Positions 23,097 through 36,018 are shown, counted from the stretch's first letter. The stretch: 64,000 nucleotides of DNA from Paramecium pentaurelia (GCA_905183005.1 CAJJDO010000052.1:216020-280019), one strand, 5' to 3'. A program made the numbers and translations. The notes: generated by a model from the letters alone, not told the origin.

Positions 23097-26000
23097 TCAG
23101 AATATTGTTACTAATCTATCAATATCTAGAATTTCAAATGGTTTCTTTTTCTTTAATTATTATAAAATTTATGAGATATTTATTTCTTCAATTTCACAAT
23201 CTAATTGTGAAACTTAAAATTAAAGATCATTCAACCCCAATTAATTTAAATATTCAATTAAATTATTCTTATCTTCAATTTATAATTATTCTAATAATTT
23301 ATTAATAGCTATAAATTATTAATCTTATTCTAAACTTGAAACTATTTCTTAAAATTATTAATTCACTTATTTAATTATAATATTTAGGAAACCATGCATC
23401 AATGATTTAATCAATTAATTTTCTTACTTATGATAGAAATCAAAATATTTATGATATTATTTTGAATGTATTTAAGTAACTAATCTTATTATAGGATTTT
23501 AATCTTAATATTCCTTTATCTATAACATTTGAGAATAGAATTCTTAACATTCTGGAATTTCATTGAAACAAGATAATATTAAAATATATTATAATGTTTC
23601 ATCATTTTTGAATGTATTAAGTAATTCACATAAGATTTTAAGATTTTCTTGATTATCCATTAATTAAGAATGAGATAATACATAAAATCGAATGATTTTA
23701 ACTAAAAAATATTGAATTAATATTAATACCATAAATTCTCTCATCCTCATATTGAAGGTAATTCAATTCAACTCTAATTTATTTTAATCTATCATTTATG
23801 AATTCATAAATGTCTTCATAAACAATATCTCTTGGAGTATCTCCTTTCATAGGTTTCTTGAAATCTGAATCTGGATCATCTGCTCTCAAGAAGTTTTGAA
23901 GTAGGAAATCTACAGTTTTACATAAAGTATCTGGTGTTCTTACATACTCTGGTGTAAATGGTTTTTATTCTTATTTATATTATCTAATAATATTATCTCT
24001 AATTGGTTAAATTTCATATTAATAAAATCCATCTTATTCGAAAATAGATAATTATTAATTATTGATTCTTTCTTCAATTTCTTCATCATCACATTTTTTA
24101 GTCAATTTGGCTTTGTCAGAATATTATTTTTAAAGTTTATTGAAATTTTCCTCCTCTAATTTTGTATATTATATTTCAATTGTTTATTCTTCATATTCAT
24201 ATTATTTCATTTTCTTGGGTTTAATAATAATATCAGTCTCTTAAGCAGGATCAAATATTCTTTTGTATTCATCTAAACATTATTGATTCATCTCTAAAAC
24301 CCAATTTACATTTAATAATCCAACTGCTTTTTTGAGTTTCTTAAGTGCTAATTCAGCTTGAGCTTCATCCCAAAAATTAAGTATATATTATTAAGATTAT
24401 CTTTCAGAATAAAAATCTCCTTTAAAATCAGACAAGGCATTTTCAATATTATAAGCATCAGTTGATGACACTTCATAAAAAGTCTTAATTTTTGCTTTAA
24501 ATGGTTGATGATCTCTTTTGATTATTCCTTTTTATACTTTAATAAAATATTCAGATAATTTAATTTTAGGTATACAAGTATCTTAAGTTTTATAAAGACT
24601 GAATAAATATTATTTATTTTGAGTTTTTAGAATTTAAACATCAAATTTATAATGTCTTGAAAATAGAGTTTATAAAGCCACTTTCTTCAATTCAGACCAT
24701 TCAGACCTAGGGAATGAAAAATCATATCCATCTTCTGGTTTAGAATGTACAAGGAAATGTTCAATCTTTTCTTCCATTTTTTAAAGATTCTATAAATTAT
24801 AATGAGTATATTTAAGTAAGATATCTGGATAATATGTTTTTTCAATATCTACAAGAGAATTAGATTTATAAAAAGCACCAAACCTTTTAATATTTTAACA
24901 TTTTTAATCACATTTTAAAGTTTTTTCAATTAATTCATCAACAACACCACATTCAGTGAAAGTATCTCTATTACCACAACTACATACTATTCTAATTTAT
25001 ATTTTGCAAGGTTATTTTGGACAAGATTCATTTGGATGACATATTTCTTAACATAAATGATTACATAATTTTTTAGCATTACATTTTTAACTACAACCTT
25101 CAGGTCCATTTCCAGGACATTCCTCTTATGCTTAACATATTTCTTAACATTTATGTCCACATTTTAATATTTTATTACAAACATTTCTACATACAGCTTA
25201 TTTTGAACAAATAGTTGAAAGTTTATTTTATTTGCATCTACAGAATTTATCAATTTATTCCATACAATTAGGACATGGTCCAGGATGACATAATGATTTA
25301 CAAATATGACCACATTCTAATACTTTATTACAAACTTCTAAACATGAAGGAGGAGCAGTACCACATTTCATTGGTGGATTTTTTACACTTTTACCACAAG
25401 GACAATATAGAGGTTAGTTAATAATTATTGGACATTATTAACATGCACCAATATGACAAAATTAATCACAATTATGTTGACCACATGGAAGTGGTTTATT
25501 ACATACTTTCAAACATAGATGAGCTTCTTAATCTCCAGGTGGACAACATTCTTTTTAACAAAAATGTACTCCACAAGATTTTCTCTTTTTACATACATCA
25601 TCACACAAAAATATTGATTTATCATTACATAATTTTACTCTAGTAGAATCTCCACATCTACATTTCTCTTTTACTTTTTAAACACATTCAGGATAATCAG
25701 AACCACATATTGTTCTACTTTTATGTCCACATGAAAGAGTAGTTTCTATTGGTGTTCCACAATTAGGAATTGGATCTAAACATGATTTTCTTTATTCTTT
25801 AATTAAATCATTAATTTTATATTTTCCACATGCACAATTTATTACTAATTCTGGTTTTAATTTACAAGGTTAACATTATGGATGACATTATTCTAAACAT
25901 TAATGTTTACCACAATCAAGTATTCTACCACATATTTTACCACAAGAATATGAAGGCTAGGCACAATTAATAATATTTTTTTATGATCCACAATAACATT

Positions 26001-27007
26001 AGACTTCATGAGTTTCATTACATGGTTAACAATTTCCATTATGACACTAAGATTATAATTTATTATATTTCTTACCGGTTTCTAACAAAAGTGATTATTA
26101 CAATTAAGCATTTTACCACATGGTAAACCACATGAAAAATCCTTTTTAATCTCACTACATTGCATTTATTTAGTCTTCTTGGCACAAAAACATTTAATTT
26201 CCACTCCTTATACATGACATTCAGGACATGGTCCAGGATGACAATCCATAGGACAAGGATGTGGACAATATTATCCTCTCTTTTTTTAACATTTTTATGA
26301 ACATGAATGTGGAATAGAATAGGAATCTGCTTCTGGATCTATTTGTTTTCCACAAAAGCATTTATATTCAGGTAATTTATCTTATATTAATAAATTACAT
26401 TTTGGACAACTCCAATAATACAATTCATTGATATTTTTTGGATTTAAATTCTTTATCCATTTATGCATACAATATAAATGAAATGGTGAATAACATTAAG
26501 AACAACTCCATATCTTTTATGATTAATGAATTTTGTCATAACATACTGGACATTCTATTTTTCTATATTTCAGCATTTTTATTAAAGTCTATGTTAACTC
26601 TTTTTACTTCACTTTTGTTATATCAAACTTTTAAGTATCTACTTTGTATATTATTAAATACCTTCTTCAATTAATGGATCATCTCTTCTATAATCTTCAT
26701 CTATCTCAACATTCTATTAAAATCTTTTTTAATAATTTTTATTGTCCTTATAATTATTTTGTTTCTGATACTACTTTTACTCAGGTTATTTTCTTTATTA
26801 ATTCTATTACTACTAATATTCTCTTCTCTCATCAACTTATTTATTCTTTTAAATCTATTATTATTATTTTTTTTATGGATTTTATGTTTTTTGTTATTCT
26901 TCTTAATTCTACTATATTTGTTATTGTTCATATTCCTCCTTAGTTACATACTCATACACTTCTTAACGAGGCTTTTAATTACCTCTCCTATTATATTACT
27001 TGCTCAT
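23097..27007 (-). CDS. RING / NF-X1 zinc finger / R3H / SAC3 fusion protein
   Basis: 1,277 residues with three introns (20, 29 and 28 nt); spliced length is a multiple of three with no TGA. Order: Gln-rich tail (residues 1-110); RING-like domain (ECPVCYDK.. SCSQCYSPFHLYCMHKW.. SCPKC); about ten NF-X1 fingers with repeats such as CGHICKSLCHPGPCPNC and CGQHNCDQFCH (about 200-780); an R3H-like segment (EKIEHFLVHSKPEDGY..FPRSEWSELKKVAL); then TPEYVRTPDTLCKTVDFLLQ and VYEDIYEFINDRLKQIRVEL, followed by VKIIRFYVLSHSQLM, matching the SAC3/GANP/LENG8 domain. NF-X1 proteins are RING transcription regulators; SAC3 proteins act in mRNA export. I know no family with this combination. Ends at TGA 23097. 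Confidence 0.85.
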
Positions 27008-27594
27008 TAATTAAAATTATTTAAAGTCAAATTTTTTATATTGAGACTCAAATACAATTTATCTTTATTATTCTTTAATAATTTACTAGACTATATGAAT
27101 GTTCTCTATTTTTATCAGAAGAGTCTTGTAATTCAAATAAACTTATGCATTATTAACAATACTTTGATCTCAATAAATTAGTGTTTTCAAAATCCATTCT
27201 ATACAAAAATATATATCAGAAATCCTTACTTTTATAGCAAATATATTTGAAATCAAATTTATTTAGATTTATATAATATCCTATCTTTATTATTAAGTTT
27301 AATAACTTATAAGATTAATACAATTTAAGAAACTATATAATTATGATTAAGAGTAGATTATATCAAATTAGAGATGATATAAATTAAAGTGGAAATAAAT
27401 GGAATAGCGTATTTTAGTTTTTTAATATGATCATTAAAAGTCATATAATCAATTATTCAATGATTGTGTTATGAATTTAGTTTCTGAATATATCATAGAT
27501 TTTGATAATCAATTTTTAATGACTTTCTGATTTCTCAGTTTAAAAACGATCTAAGAGTAGAAATTTTAATAATAAATACTTATATTATAAATTT
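27008..27594. other. Intergenic, no gene seen
   Basis: About 590 bp between the divergent NF-X1 fusion gene and the DHHC gene. AT-rich, no convincing frame; holds the promoters of both. Confidence 0.55.
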
Positions 27595-28850
27595 ATGAAT
27601 ACTAAATATCAAAACTAAGGGTGTACATTGAAAGAAGATGCTCCACCTGATGGATTATATAATAAATCAAAATAAAGTGCTGATTTTAATGGGAACTTGG
27701 AGTTCTCAAAAAATAAGAGTAATTCTGTTGCTTCTTCTTTAAATGGATTATCTGAACATATTAATGATGTTACTCCACCATTTGGTAATAAGGTTGATTT
27801 AAAAGGATTTTAACCTGCTGATTTAGAATTATTCCCATTTGAACCAAAATCAGAAAAAAACAAGTATGTTAATATATTTTAATAGTTTAAGTTTTCGTTT
27901 TTTGTATGAATTTTGGCCATCATTCAATTAAATATTTTGTTAAGGTCGTATAATGACAGGTCCAAAAGGTGATAGATATCATAATATATTTACTTGGATA
28001 ATGATTATTGGTATAAGTACTTGTTTTTTTGTAATTGTTGCTCCATATGTTTGGTAAAAATTGCATTGGCTTTATGTTTTAATTGTAATATATTTATTTT
28101 TAAGTACAATACTATTTTTAGTGTTAACTTAAGTAATAATAACAATTTATATTTAAATAGTTTTCAGATCCAGGAATAATACCAAGAAAATCTATTTTAG
28201 AATTATCTGATTAAAATACTCATTTTATTAGTAAAGAGGAAGTTAAAATTGAAGGAACTGGTGGATGTCCAGATAAAAGAAAAAAGAAATATTAAAATAA
28301 AGAATAGAGAATTTGTTCAACTTGTTAAATTGTAAAACCTTTAAGATGTTCTCATTGTAAGGATTGTGGTAATTGTGTTTAAGTATTTGATCATCATTGT
28401 CCATTTGTAAATAATTGTATAGGACAAAGAAATTATAGATTTTTTATAGCTTTTTTGATTTCATTACTCTTATTAGCTATAGGAGAATTAGGGGGATTCT
28501 TGATTTTATTTATAGGAAATTTTGGAGAGGGTATATCAGGAAAGGATGGCATATGTAATTATATTATATATATATTGATAGTAATATAGAATTAAACAAT
28601 ATTAGTTATAGTATTATTTGCTTTAGGAATTCCAACAATCTTATTGACTTTATGTATTTTAGTTTTTGTTTGTTTTCACATTTGCTTGGCTTACAATGGT
28701 AAAACTACAAAAGAATAACTTTAATAAAAGAAAATAACAGATAAAGGTAGTATTCCATCAACAATTTGGTGTGATAAAGCTAAATCATTGTTTAATCTTC
28801 GATAAAAAATTCATATTTCTAAAACTAAGAAATTCTAGATAGTTGTATGA
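27595..28850 (+). CDS. DHHC palmitoyltransferase
   Basis: 399 residues after two 28-nt introns. The N-terminus is polar; then QGRIMTGPKGDRYHNIFTW leads into two membrane helices (ISTCFFVIVAPYVW; VLIVIYLFLSTILFL). FSDPGIIPR precedes the zinc-binding Cys-rich domain: CSTCQIVKPLRCSHCKDCGN, then VFDHHCPFVNNCIGQRNYR with the catalytic DHHC. Two further helices and the family motif TTKE (TTxE) follow. It attaches palmitate to cysteines of membrane proteins at the ER/Golgi or plasma membrane. Several proteins in this window carry MG..C starts and would be possible substrates (inference). Confidence 0.93.
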
Positions 28851-29091
28851 TAATTAAATCATTTTTATATTTATTTTTTTTTATTTATTATTTCAAAACA
28901 ATTTTATAAGTAGGAATTAATAAAAAAAAAAATCCAAATGTGAATGGTGGATTCATTTTAGTATTAATATTAAACTTCATTATAAAAATATTAAGTTTTT
29001 TTGCTTAATATTATTTGTTGTATTTAAATTTCTGAAAATTTTCAACTCAAATTATTATTATCTTTCTTAATTACTCTAGATATCAATCATA

Positions 29092-29621
29092 ATGGGTTCT
29101 CATATTTGTTAGAACGTATAACCCTCTAATGAAGACTAAATTACACAAGAGAAGAAAGTCTAAATTAATATCTATAGACTTCCTTAAATACAAAAACCAT
29201 AACCAATAATAAATTTACTGTTCCCTGAAGAAAATATTTAAATTGAAAGAGAACGTATGAATTCTTTACCTAAATAAAATTCTTCAGACAATACTCTCAC
29301 TAAATAAGAATTAAATTTAAATAAACATGATCCTTTAGACTATAATTTAACAAATGCTTTAAATGATCAATTAGATCTCCAAAATAATTCAAGAGATGAT
29401 TCAAATAGTGGATTACAAGAAGGTAATTATCAATTATATATTATATAGTTAAACATAAATCTATTTTAAAAAATAAAGCAATGGCTGGATCAAATTCTTT
29501 CAGTTCAAAAGATGTTCAAAAAGACATAGAATCTATTGGATCTCAAAGATCAATTAAAAAAGTCACCTTCGATAAAAAATAAAAAGTTATTTACAGTAGT
29601 TTTAGAAAACCTAAAGCCTGA
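29092..29621 (+). CDS. Small polar protein with a myristoylation-type N-terminus
   Basis: 167 residues after one 26-nt intron. Starts MGSHICQNVQPSNED: Gly2 and Cys6 suggest dual lipid modification, though Ile5-Cys6 lacks the common Ser/Thr at position 6. The body is Gln/Asn-rich without hydrophobic core, hence probably disordered; the end (KKVTFDKKQKVIYSSFRKP) is basic and aromatic, like the end of the gene at 1184. Function unknown. It follows the DHHC gene on the same strand, 241 bp downstream. Confidence 0.65.
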
Positions 29622-29777
29622 ATTTCTTCTATAATCTTTCTTATAATAATTATTTGATTTACTTAAATTTGATATCTTATACTTAGACCTTATTAATTTT
29701 AATAAAGGATTCTCTCTTAATCATTTCAAAAAAATATCAAATTGTCTAAGTTTGAGGACAATAAAAAATAATTATAA

Positions 29778-31013
29778 ATGATGAATAATTTAGTGATATA
29801 AAAGGAGTAACAGTTTGAATACAATTAAGATAATGAATACGAAGACAATTCAGATTCAATTCAAAACAGAATGTTATTAAATAATATTCCAACGCCATCT
29901 CGAACAGAATCTAATTTTTAGACATCAATAAATAAAACTATTGAAAGATAGTCAATTTAATCAATAAACAATCATAAATAATTTTAATCAGCATTACAAG
30001 ATTAGGATACTCTATTAAAAGATCTCGATCTAAAGAAATAAACATAAATCTCATATAATTCATCTAAATCATCTAAAACTCAAACATCTATGAAAATTAG
30101 TTTACTATAAGCTTCATTAATTACTAAAGATTAATTAATACTAAACTTACAAGAAGAAGTTAAATAATTAAAAAAACAGTAAATACAAAAAGATCAATAA
30201 ATGTCTGAACTTACAAGGAACTGTGAAATCAAACTATAGCTAATGAATGATAGAATCATAGATTTGGAAAGAATAATTAAAGAAAAGGATTATCATATTG
30301 AATAGTTCAAAAATAGTAATAATACCTTAAATCTACAGGATTTATCAGTACTTACAAATATATAAAATGATCCAAAAAAACTATATCCAAATGATCTTTA
30401 ACATAATGAATTATAAGGATATAGATAAAATTCTGATTTATATCTCAATAATAATTATTGGTTGATATCAGCTGAAAGAAAACTTTAGGGTAATAATCCA
30501 ATATTTAATTATTAATCAAAAGATAATATGAATGGAAAATAATCTTAATTCTATTCATAATAATAAGTAATTGATAAGTCATATTAAATAAAATAAAATT
30601 TAGAATCTATGAAATAATTAAAGTAGAATCCTGATATACAATTACCTAAATTAGGTGAAATAAATTTATAATAACCTTAATATCATCACAATAATTTCAG
30701 GAGTTAGAGTCTTTTATAATAAAATAATTATAAGAGTTATTCATCTCTATCTTAACCTTATATTAATAAGGATAATATATAATATGATCCTGATGATTTT
30801 TTAGCTGATTAAAAAATAAAATAGATATTAACTATTTAAGCTCCCCTTAAAATGGAAGCATTAGATTGGAATTCATAACCATCCAATAAATACATGATTA
30901 CATATAATCATAATTTGAATTAATCTAAATAAGATTATAGTGATAAAACTTAAAAATTATAGAATCATATTAATTCAAGAAAACTAAATTCATAAAATAT
31001 GTTTAATAAATGA
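29778..31013 (+). CDS. Gln/Asn-rich coiled-coil protein
   Basis: Intronless frame of 411 residues, ATG 29778 (a second ATG follows directly) to TGA 31011. A central coiled coil (LQASLITKDQLILNLQEEVK, then LMNDRIIDLERIIKEK) is flanked by low-complexity Gln, Asn and Ser sequence. No domain recognised. The frame is also open a little upstream without another ATG. Such proteins are common in the ciliate cortex and basal bodies, but that is only context. Confidence 0.6.
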
Positions 31014-31581
31014 TGATATTTTTATTATAATCTTTTAAGAGTTATACATATATATTTATATAATTATATCTTTTGCTTAAACTTTGATATTTTATAATCT
31101 TCATAAGTTAGAATATATTATACAACTTAAAAAACTGAATTGAAATATTCTTAAAAGTAATTTCATTTTTTAAATATGTAGAGTATAATCAATGTTCTTG
31201 TTTAAGTCTGAAAATAATATATTCTTCAATTATAAATGATTATCTATCTTGACTGGCATGGAAGTTTGATCTATGGATTTATTAGTGTTTTAAATTATAG
31301 AAATATGTCATTAATTAAAATTAAGTATAATAACAACTCTAATTTGAATAAAATTGATTATTTTGAATTATATTTTTATTTAATGAGAATTAATAAAATT
31401 GTTGAATATTTGACTGGAGTCTAATAATAAGTAAAAATGAACTGATACTTGATTAAGGAATTGGAGATTGAATAATTTGCTCAATTTCATTCATTTAACT
31501 TAAATCATTAATCAATTATTATATGATGTAATAATATATTTTTTGATTTATTAATTACAATTAATATATAATTTAAATTAG
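31014..31581. other. Intergenic, no gene seen
   Basis: About 570 bp between convergent genes. A 62-codon plus-strand frame at 31236-31424 has chance-like composition and no context, so it is not called. Confidence 0.55.
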
Positions 31582-32024
31582 TCAACTTTATGGAGGAATC
31601 ACAATAGGAGTATAACCAAATGATTTCTTTAATTTTCTTTTAATTAAAGGATTAAACTTTTAATGATGCGATCTGCATTAAGTAGCGTTTCTTGTTGGTA
31701 TATATTAACTCATTAGTTTGAATATTTTTTTAGATTTTTTGTCATATTTTGATTTTAAGATGGATTCGTGATTTTTTACAAACTCTAAATATAATAAATG
31801 CTCTTAGTTTGTCCAATGACCTAAATATATAAGAAATTCTTACCATTAACTCTTACTTAAGAGTCTTCTTCTTTTGATGAGGATTTTTCTTAAAATCCTA
31901 ACTCTACTTAAGTTAAATGATTATTTAATTCAATATTCTTAATTTCTTGTACATCTTATTAATAATTTGTATAGTTATTTATTGGCTATACTCTCCAATC
32001 ATAATTTAATTATGTAAACTACAT
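31582..32024 (-). CDS. SHAQKYF-type single-Myb protein
   Basis: 139 residues after one 23-nt intron (31821-31843). The N-terminal half is polar (MQFTQLNYDWRVQPINNY). Directly after the intron comes a Myb-like domain: GHWTNQEHLLYLEFVKNH, then helix 2-3 with MSQYIPTRNATQCRSHHQKF, the ciliate/plant form of the SHAQKYF recognition helix. A basic tail (IKRKLKKSFGYTPIV) ends the protein. Probably a DNA-binding transcription factor. Many short Myb proteins of this kind exist in ciliates. Confidence 0.8.
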
Positions 32025-32536
32025 TGGTACATTCTATTATTATATTATCACTTTTAAGCTAATTTAAACATTTAATTACTATATGGAATATATTGCTATT
32101 AGCAATTTGTAAATTATTGGAAATAATAAGCAGTGGACTAATATGGATTATATAATATATCTGAATTCATCTAAAACTATGATTTAAATAATAATAATTA
32201 AAAAAATTTGAATAATTTATAAAGAAGCTATTAAATAATTATATATATATTTTAATACTTAATCTTATTCAGTTATTTTTAAGTCTGAAACATAGTAAAA
32301 GTTTAAGATATATATATTATACTAATATAATTAATCTGATGATATAATTAGTATATTATATATATATTAATTAATGAAAATAATAGACACTTAATTTAAG
32401 TAGAATGTTTTAGATTACTAAATTGATATTTTATTTGGTATTATTATTTTAATGTATTGAAATAATTAATGAGAAATACCAAATTTGATAAATTCTAATT
32501 TTTGAATATTTAATTAAAAAGAAAAGAAATTGTAAG
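32025..32536. other. Intergenic with an imperfect inverted repeat
   Basis: About 510 bp between divergent Myb and RAB1 genes. It contains an imperfect AT-rich inverted repeat at about 32309-32372 (arms ATATATATTATACTAATATA and the near-complement TAATTAGTATATTATATATA). No gene seen. Confidence 0.45.
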
Positions 32537-33297
32537 ATGATCAAAGAATATGATTATTTGTTCAAGTTAGTAATTATTGGTAACTCTGGAGTTGGAAAGA
32601 GTTCATTATTGTTGAGATTTGCAGATGACTAATTTAGTGAATCTTATCTAACAACTATTGGTGTTGATTTTAGATTCAGAACATTACCTATTGATGGAAA
32701 GAATGTAAAATTATAAATTTGGGACACTGCTGGATAAGAAAGATTCAGAACAATCACAAGTGCATACTATAAGGTAATTAATAATTATTAATAATATTTT
32801 AGGGTGCTGATGGAATTGTTATGGTATATGATGTCACATAAGGTTAATCATTTGATGATATTGATAAATTCTGGTTGCATGAAGTAGAATCATATGGTGA
32901 AAAAAATGTGTAATTATTAATCATTGGAAATAAAAATGATTTAGATGAATAGAAATAGTAACAAAATTATTTATTTAAATAAGAATAGAAACATCAAAGG
33001 CTGAAGAATATTGTAAGTCTCATAATATGCTTTTTATGGAATGTAGTGCTAAAACAGCTGATCATGTTAATAATGCCTTTCTTGAATTATCACGAAAACT
33101 AATGGCTAAAAAGGATGCATCCTAACCACCCAAGACTACTAATACAACATCAAATGTTACACAATAATCATAATCTAGAGGGTATATATTTATTTATTAT
33201 TTTTTTTAGATAAACTAATACCAACACTTCATAATCAAATAAACTTAGTGCTAACACTTCAAACTAAAAAAAATAAAAAGATGGAGGTTGCTGTTGA
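32537..33297 (+). CDS. RAB1: RAB1/YPT1-like small GTPase
   Basis: 225 residues after three introns (29, 26 and 28 nt). G1 GNSGVGKSSLL, switch I LTTIGVDF, G3 WDTAGQERFRTITSAYY, G4 GNKNDL, G5 ECSAKTA, and the C-terminal GGCC double-Cys geranylgeranylation site. The start YDYLFKLVIIG and LLLRFADDQFSESY are typical of RAB1. It should regulate ER-to-Golgi vesicle traffic. The hypervariable tail is Thr/Asn-rich. An extra Trp/Leu (DKFWLHEVE) in the alpha3 region is a mild departure. Confidence 0.93.
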
Positions 33298-33513
33298 TTA
33301 TTTATTAAGAATAATATATTGTTAAAATTTTATAGTTCTTATACTTTCTGACTTTAATTATTTAAATTCATTATTAACATAATAAGTTAAATAAACATAA
33401 TTATTTACTAAACAATATAATAAGAATCTATATATAAGATTCTTATTATCCATATACAATTTTATTTTTAATATTTCTAACTTATGTTAAATACTATTTC
33501 AATAAAAAGTATA

Positions 33514-34785
33514 TCATAAAAAATATATTAAAAAGTTTAAAGGAAAAATATGTATCTACATATATAATTTTAAATACAAAAATATAATTTATTTTTTGTT
33601 ATTTTTTTGTTAATAATTATTAAAATGGATAAATTCTTCTAAAAACCATAAAATGAAACTCTAAAAAACACTAAAATCATCAACTACTAAAGTTCTTTAA
33701 TGTGGATAGCTGATGTAATTAAATTATATTATGTTAATTAATATAAATATGATAAATTATTTATAATAAATTACAAATAAATATATTTTAATATTCGCTT
33801 CACATATTCTATTAAATGAATTACTATCGATAATGTATCCATGAATAATCGCTCTAATTATGTGAAAATATTATACTATTACTCTCTTTATTCTACCTTC
33901 AATAAAACCTTAATAAATATCAGGAAGATGATCTATAAAATTATATGGTTAAAATTTTAAGAAGAACATCTCTAAACTACAAAATTAATTTATTAAAATT
34001 GTAATTAGCATTTAAATTGGACTATTTCCTATCAAATTCATTCTATCATCATTCTACAAACATACAATCCCTTAAGGATTTTAGTTCAAATAATGAGATT
34101 TCTATAATGGTTCCTTAGCAAAACTATTGATATTATAAATTTCATTAATAATTGTTTAATCAATTTTTAAGAAAGAGTACCCATTTGTTATTCCTCCCTC
34201 CCAAAATACTATCAAAGGACCAGTCCTTGTTTTTCTAATCTAAATCATTAAATCTTTTATATTTTCTCCATCGGTAAAATCCTTAAAACTGCATTTATTT
34301 ATGTAAAATGATTCTAAAATGGCCCTTCCATAACTTATAATTTTGCACTTAACTTTATCTTTTTAAATTGAAATATGAGTAAATGATGGAGAAAAACTAA
34401 GTTATAAAATATATTACTATGTGATAAAAACAAGGACATCTATAGGAGAAGTTCTTAAACAATAAAAACAATATGATTATAAGTTTACATGTTTAAAATT
34501 TGAAGTATTGTTATGAAAAAGTGATTTATATTTAAAGTATCCTAAAACTAACAATAATAATCTTCCACTTATATAATTGTGAACTAAGATTATAATTCTT
34601 AAAAATTTATGAAATACAATGTGAAATTATAGTCTTTGTATTTAGCGAAATATATAATCATTCATGATTACTATTTCTAATATCAAGATAGCAAATAAAG
34701 GTAATTTAACAAACACAATCAAACTGTCTAGAATTATTCTTATGATTGATTTTTAAGGGGTTTAGATTTTTAGAAATGGATCCAT
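33514..34785 (-). CDS. Lysophospholipid-acyltransferase-like membrane protein (LPLAT), motif I altered
   Basis: An uninterrupted frame of up to 423 residues. N-terminal hydrophobic helices (LIVFVKLPLFAILILEIVIM; LLLLVLGYF) precede LRTSPIDVLVF and later GPLIVFWEGGITNGYSFLK. The second block fits LPLAT motif III (FPEGtt.NG). The first should be the catalytic NHxxxxD, but here reads Leu-Arg-Thr-Ser-Pro-Ile-Asp, without Asn-His. Either the catalytic His is lost or a splicing/sequence problem hides it: a 35-nt GT..AG stretch lies directly before. A later block, QPYNFIDHLPDIYQG, is consistent with the family. The 3' end is uncertain; residues after about 330 look less protein-like. Confidence 0.6.
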
Positions 34786-36018
34786 ATAATTTATTTTGGA
34801 GATTTTTATTATTTGTAAATGGCATTTTAGAAATACTAATTATCAGTATTTGATGGGTTTGATTAAATTAAAATAAATTTACAAAAAATTATTATATTAT
34901 AAGTAATTTCAATTTGAGAATATGTAAATAACTATAATTTATTGCTTAAATAAAATATGATAGATTAAGAAGAATTTGATTGATTAAATATAATTATATA
35001 TCATATGAATATTATTAAACATATTAATATTAATTTTTGATTTGAAAATCAATTCCATTATTTTAGCTTTTCTAAAACTAATTTTTTTATAATTTATTTC
35101 TAAATTCTATTATAATTTAGTTTTCCAAATTATGTCATAAATTTTTGGATCAAATTAATATATTATTTGATAAAATTCTAAAATCAAGACAATCTATAAG
35201 ATAATAATATAAAATTTATTTTGTTATTCATTTCTATTAAAACTGAACAAGAAATTGTAAATATTCTGTATTAAATATTTCAATAATTTCATGCTCATTT
35301 ATTTACTATTCTTATTTCAACGATTATTTATTTTATCCAAAAATCTATCCCTTTTATTACGTTTCTTATTATTTTCATTTATCATATACATTAATAGCAA
35401 TTTTGATTTGTTTATCATTTTTCAATGGTTTTTAACATTAAACTTAATAATCATTAAGATTAAACATCTTTGCTTTTAAAATTTTGAATAACAAATATTC
35501 CTTAAAGGATTTCTAGTTTGAGGATAATTATTTATAAAAAATTATTGGTAGCCATTAAAAAGGTCAAAATTACAAAAATATATTAATTTTTCATTGTTAA
35601 TATTTATGGGTAGAATCTCTTTGATTATAAGAAAGAATTTGTCTTATTCAAATTGAATCTTTATTAATATACTTATTACAATTATGAAGAGGTGTAAAAT
35701 GTGATAAATAAATAAGTTAATTTTAATAATATAATTGGTATAAGTATGAATTGTATTATTTTAGTAAAATACTTAAGGTGATGATTAAAACATAAAATTT
35801 AGCAATAAATTATAATTCTTATAATGAATAATTTATGAGAAAATTCATGCTTATTAAAAGAAGACTTGATTTAATTTATAAAAATATTTAGCATAATTTT
35901 GTTTAAATTAGTATTTTAACTTTTTTGAAAAAGAAATAATCTTAAAATGAAAGATTTATTTTTGATAATAGTAGTATATTGAAATTAAAATAAAATGAAA
36001 TATTAATTATATTTTATA
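34786..36018. other. Long intergenic region, no gene seen
   Basis: About 1.2 kb, unusually long for this gene-dense DNA. Several AT-rich frames stay open by chance (for example 35291-35479, and a helical-looking plus frame about 35679-36060), but none has a start, motif or intron pattern that I can support. May hold a decayed gene. Confidence 0.4.

Noticed and set aside
26701..26943. Three overlapping open frames on both strands near the start of the NF-X1 fusion gene.
   Set aside because: They are shadows of the Gln-rich N-terminus (TAA/TAG/CAA-rich minus-strand codons); only the frame leading into the RING domain is supported.
27008..27594. Possible short gene around 27337-27420.
   Set aside because: Frames are interrupted by TGA and composition is not protein-like.
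31236..31424. 62-residue plus-strand frame MIIYLDWHGSLIY..
   Set aside because: Isolated, chance-like composition, no supporting motif.
32309..32372. AT-rich inverted repeat as a transposon end or structured RNA.
   Set aside because: Arms are imperfect and almost purely A/T; no second copy, target-site duplication or transposase nearby.
35291..35479. Hydrophobic 62-residue plus-strand frame.
   Set aside because: T-rich DNA gives Leu/Phe/Ile-rich frames by chance; no start context, no intron, no neighbour logic.
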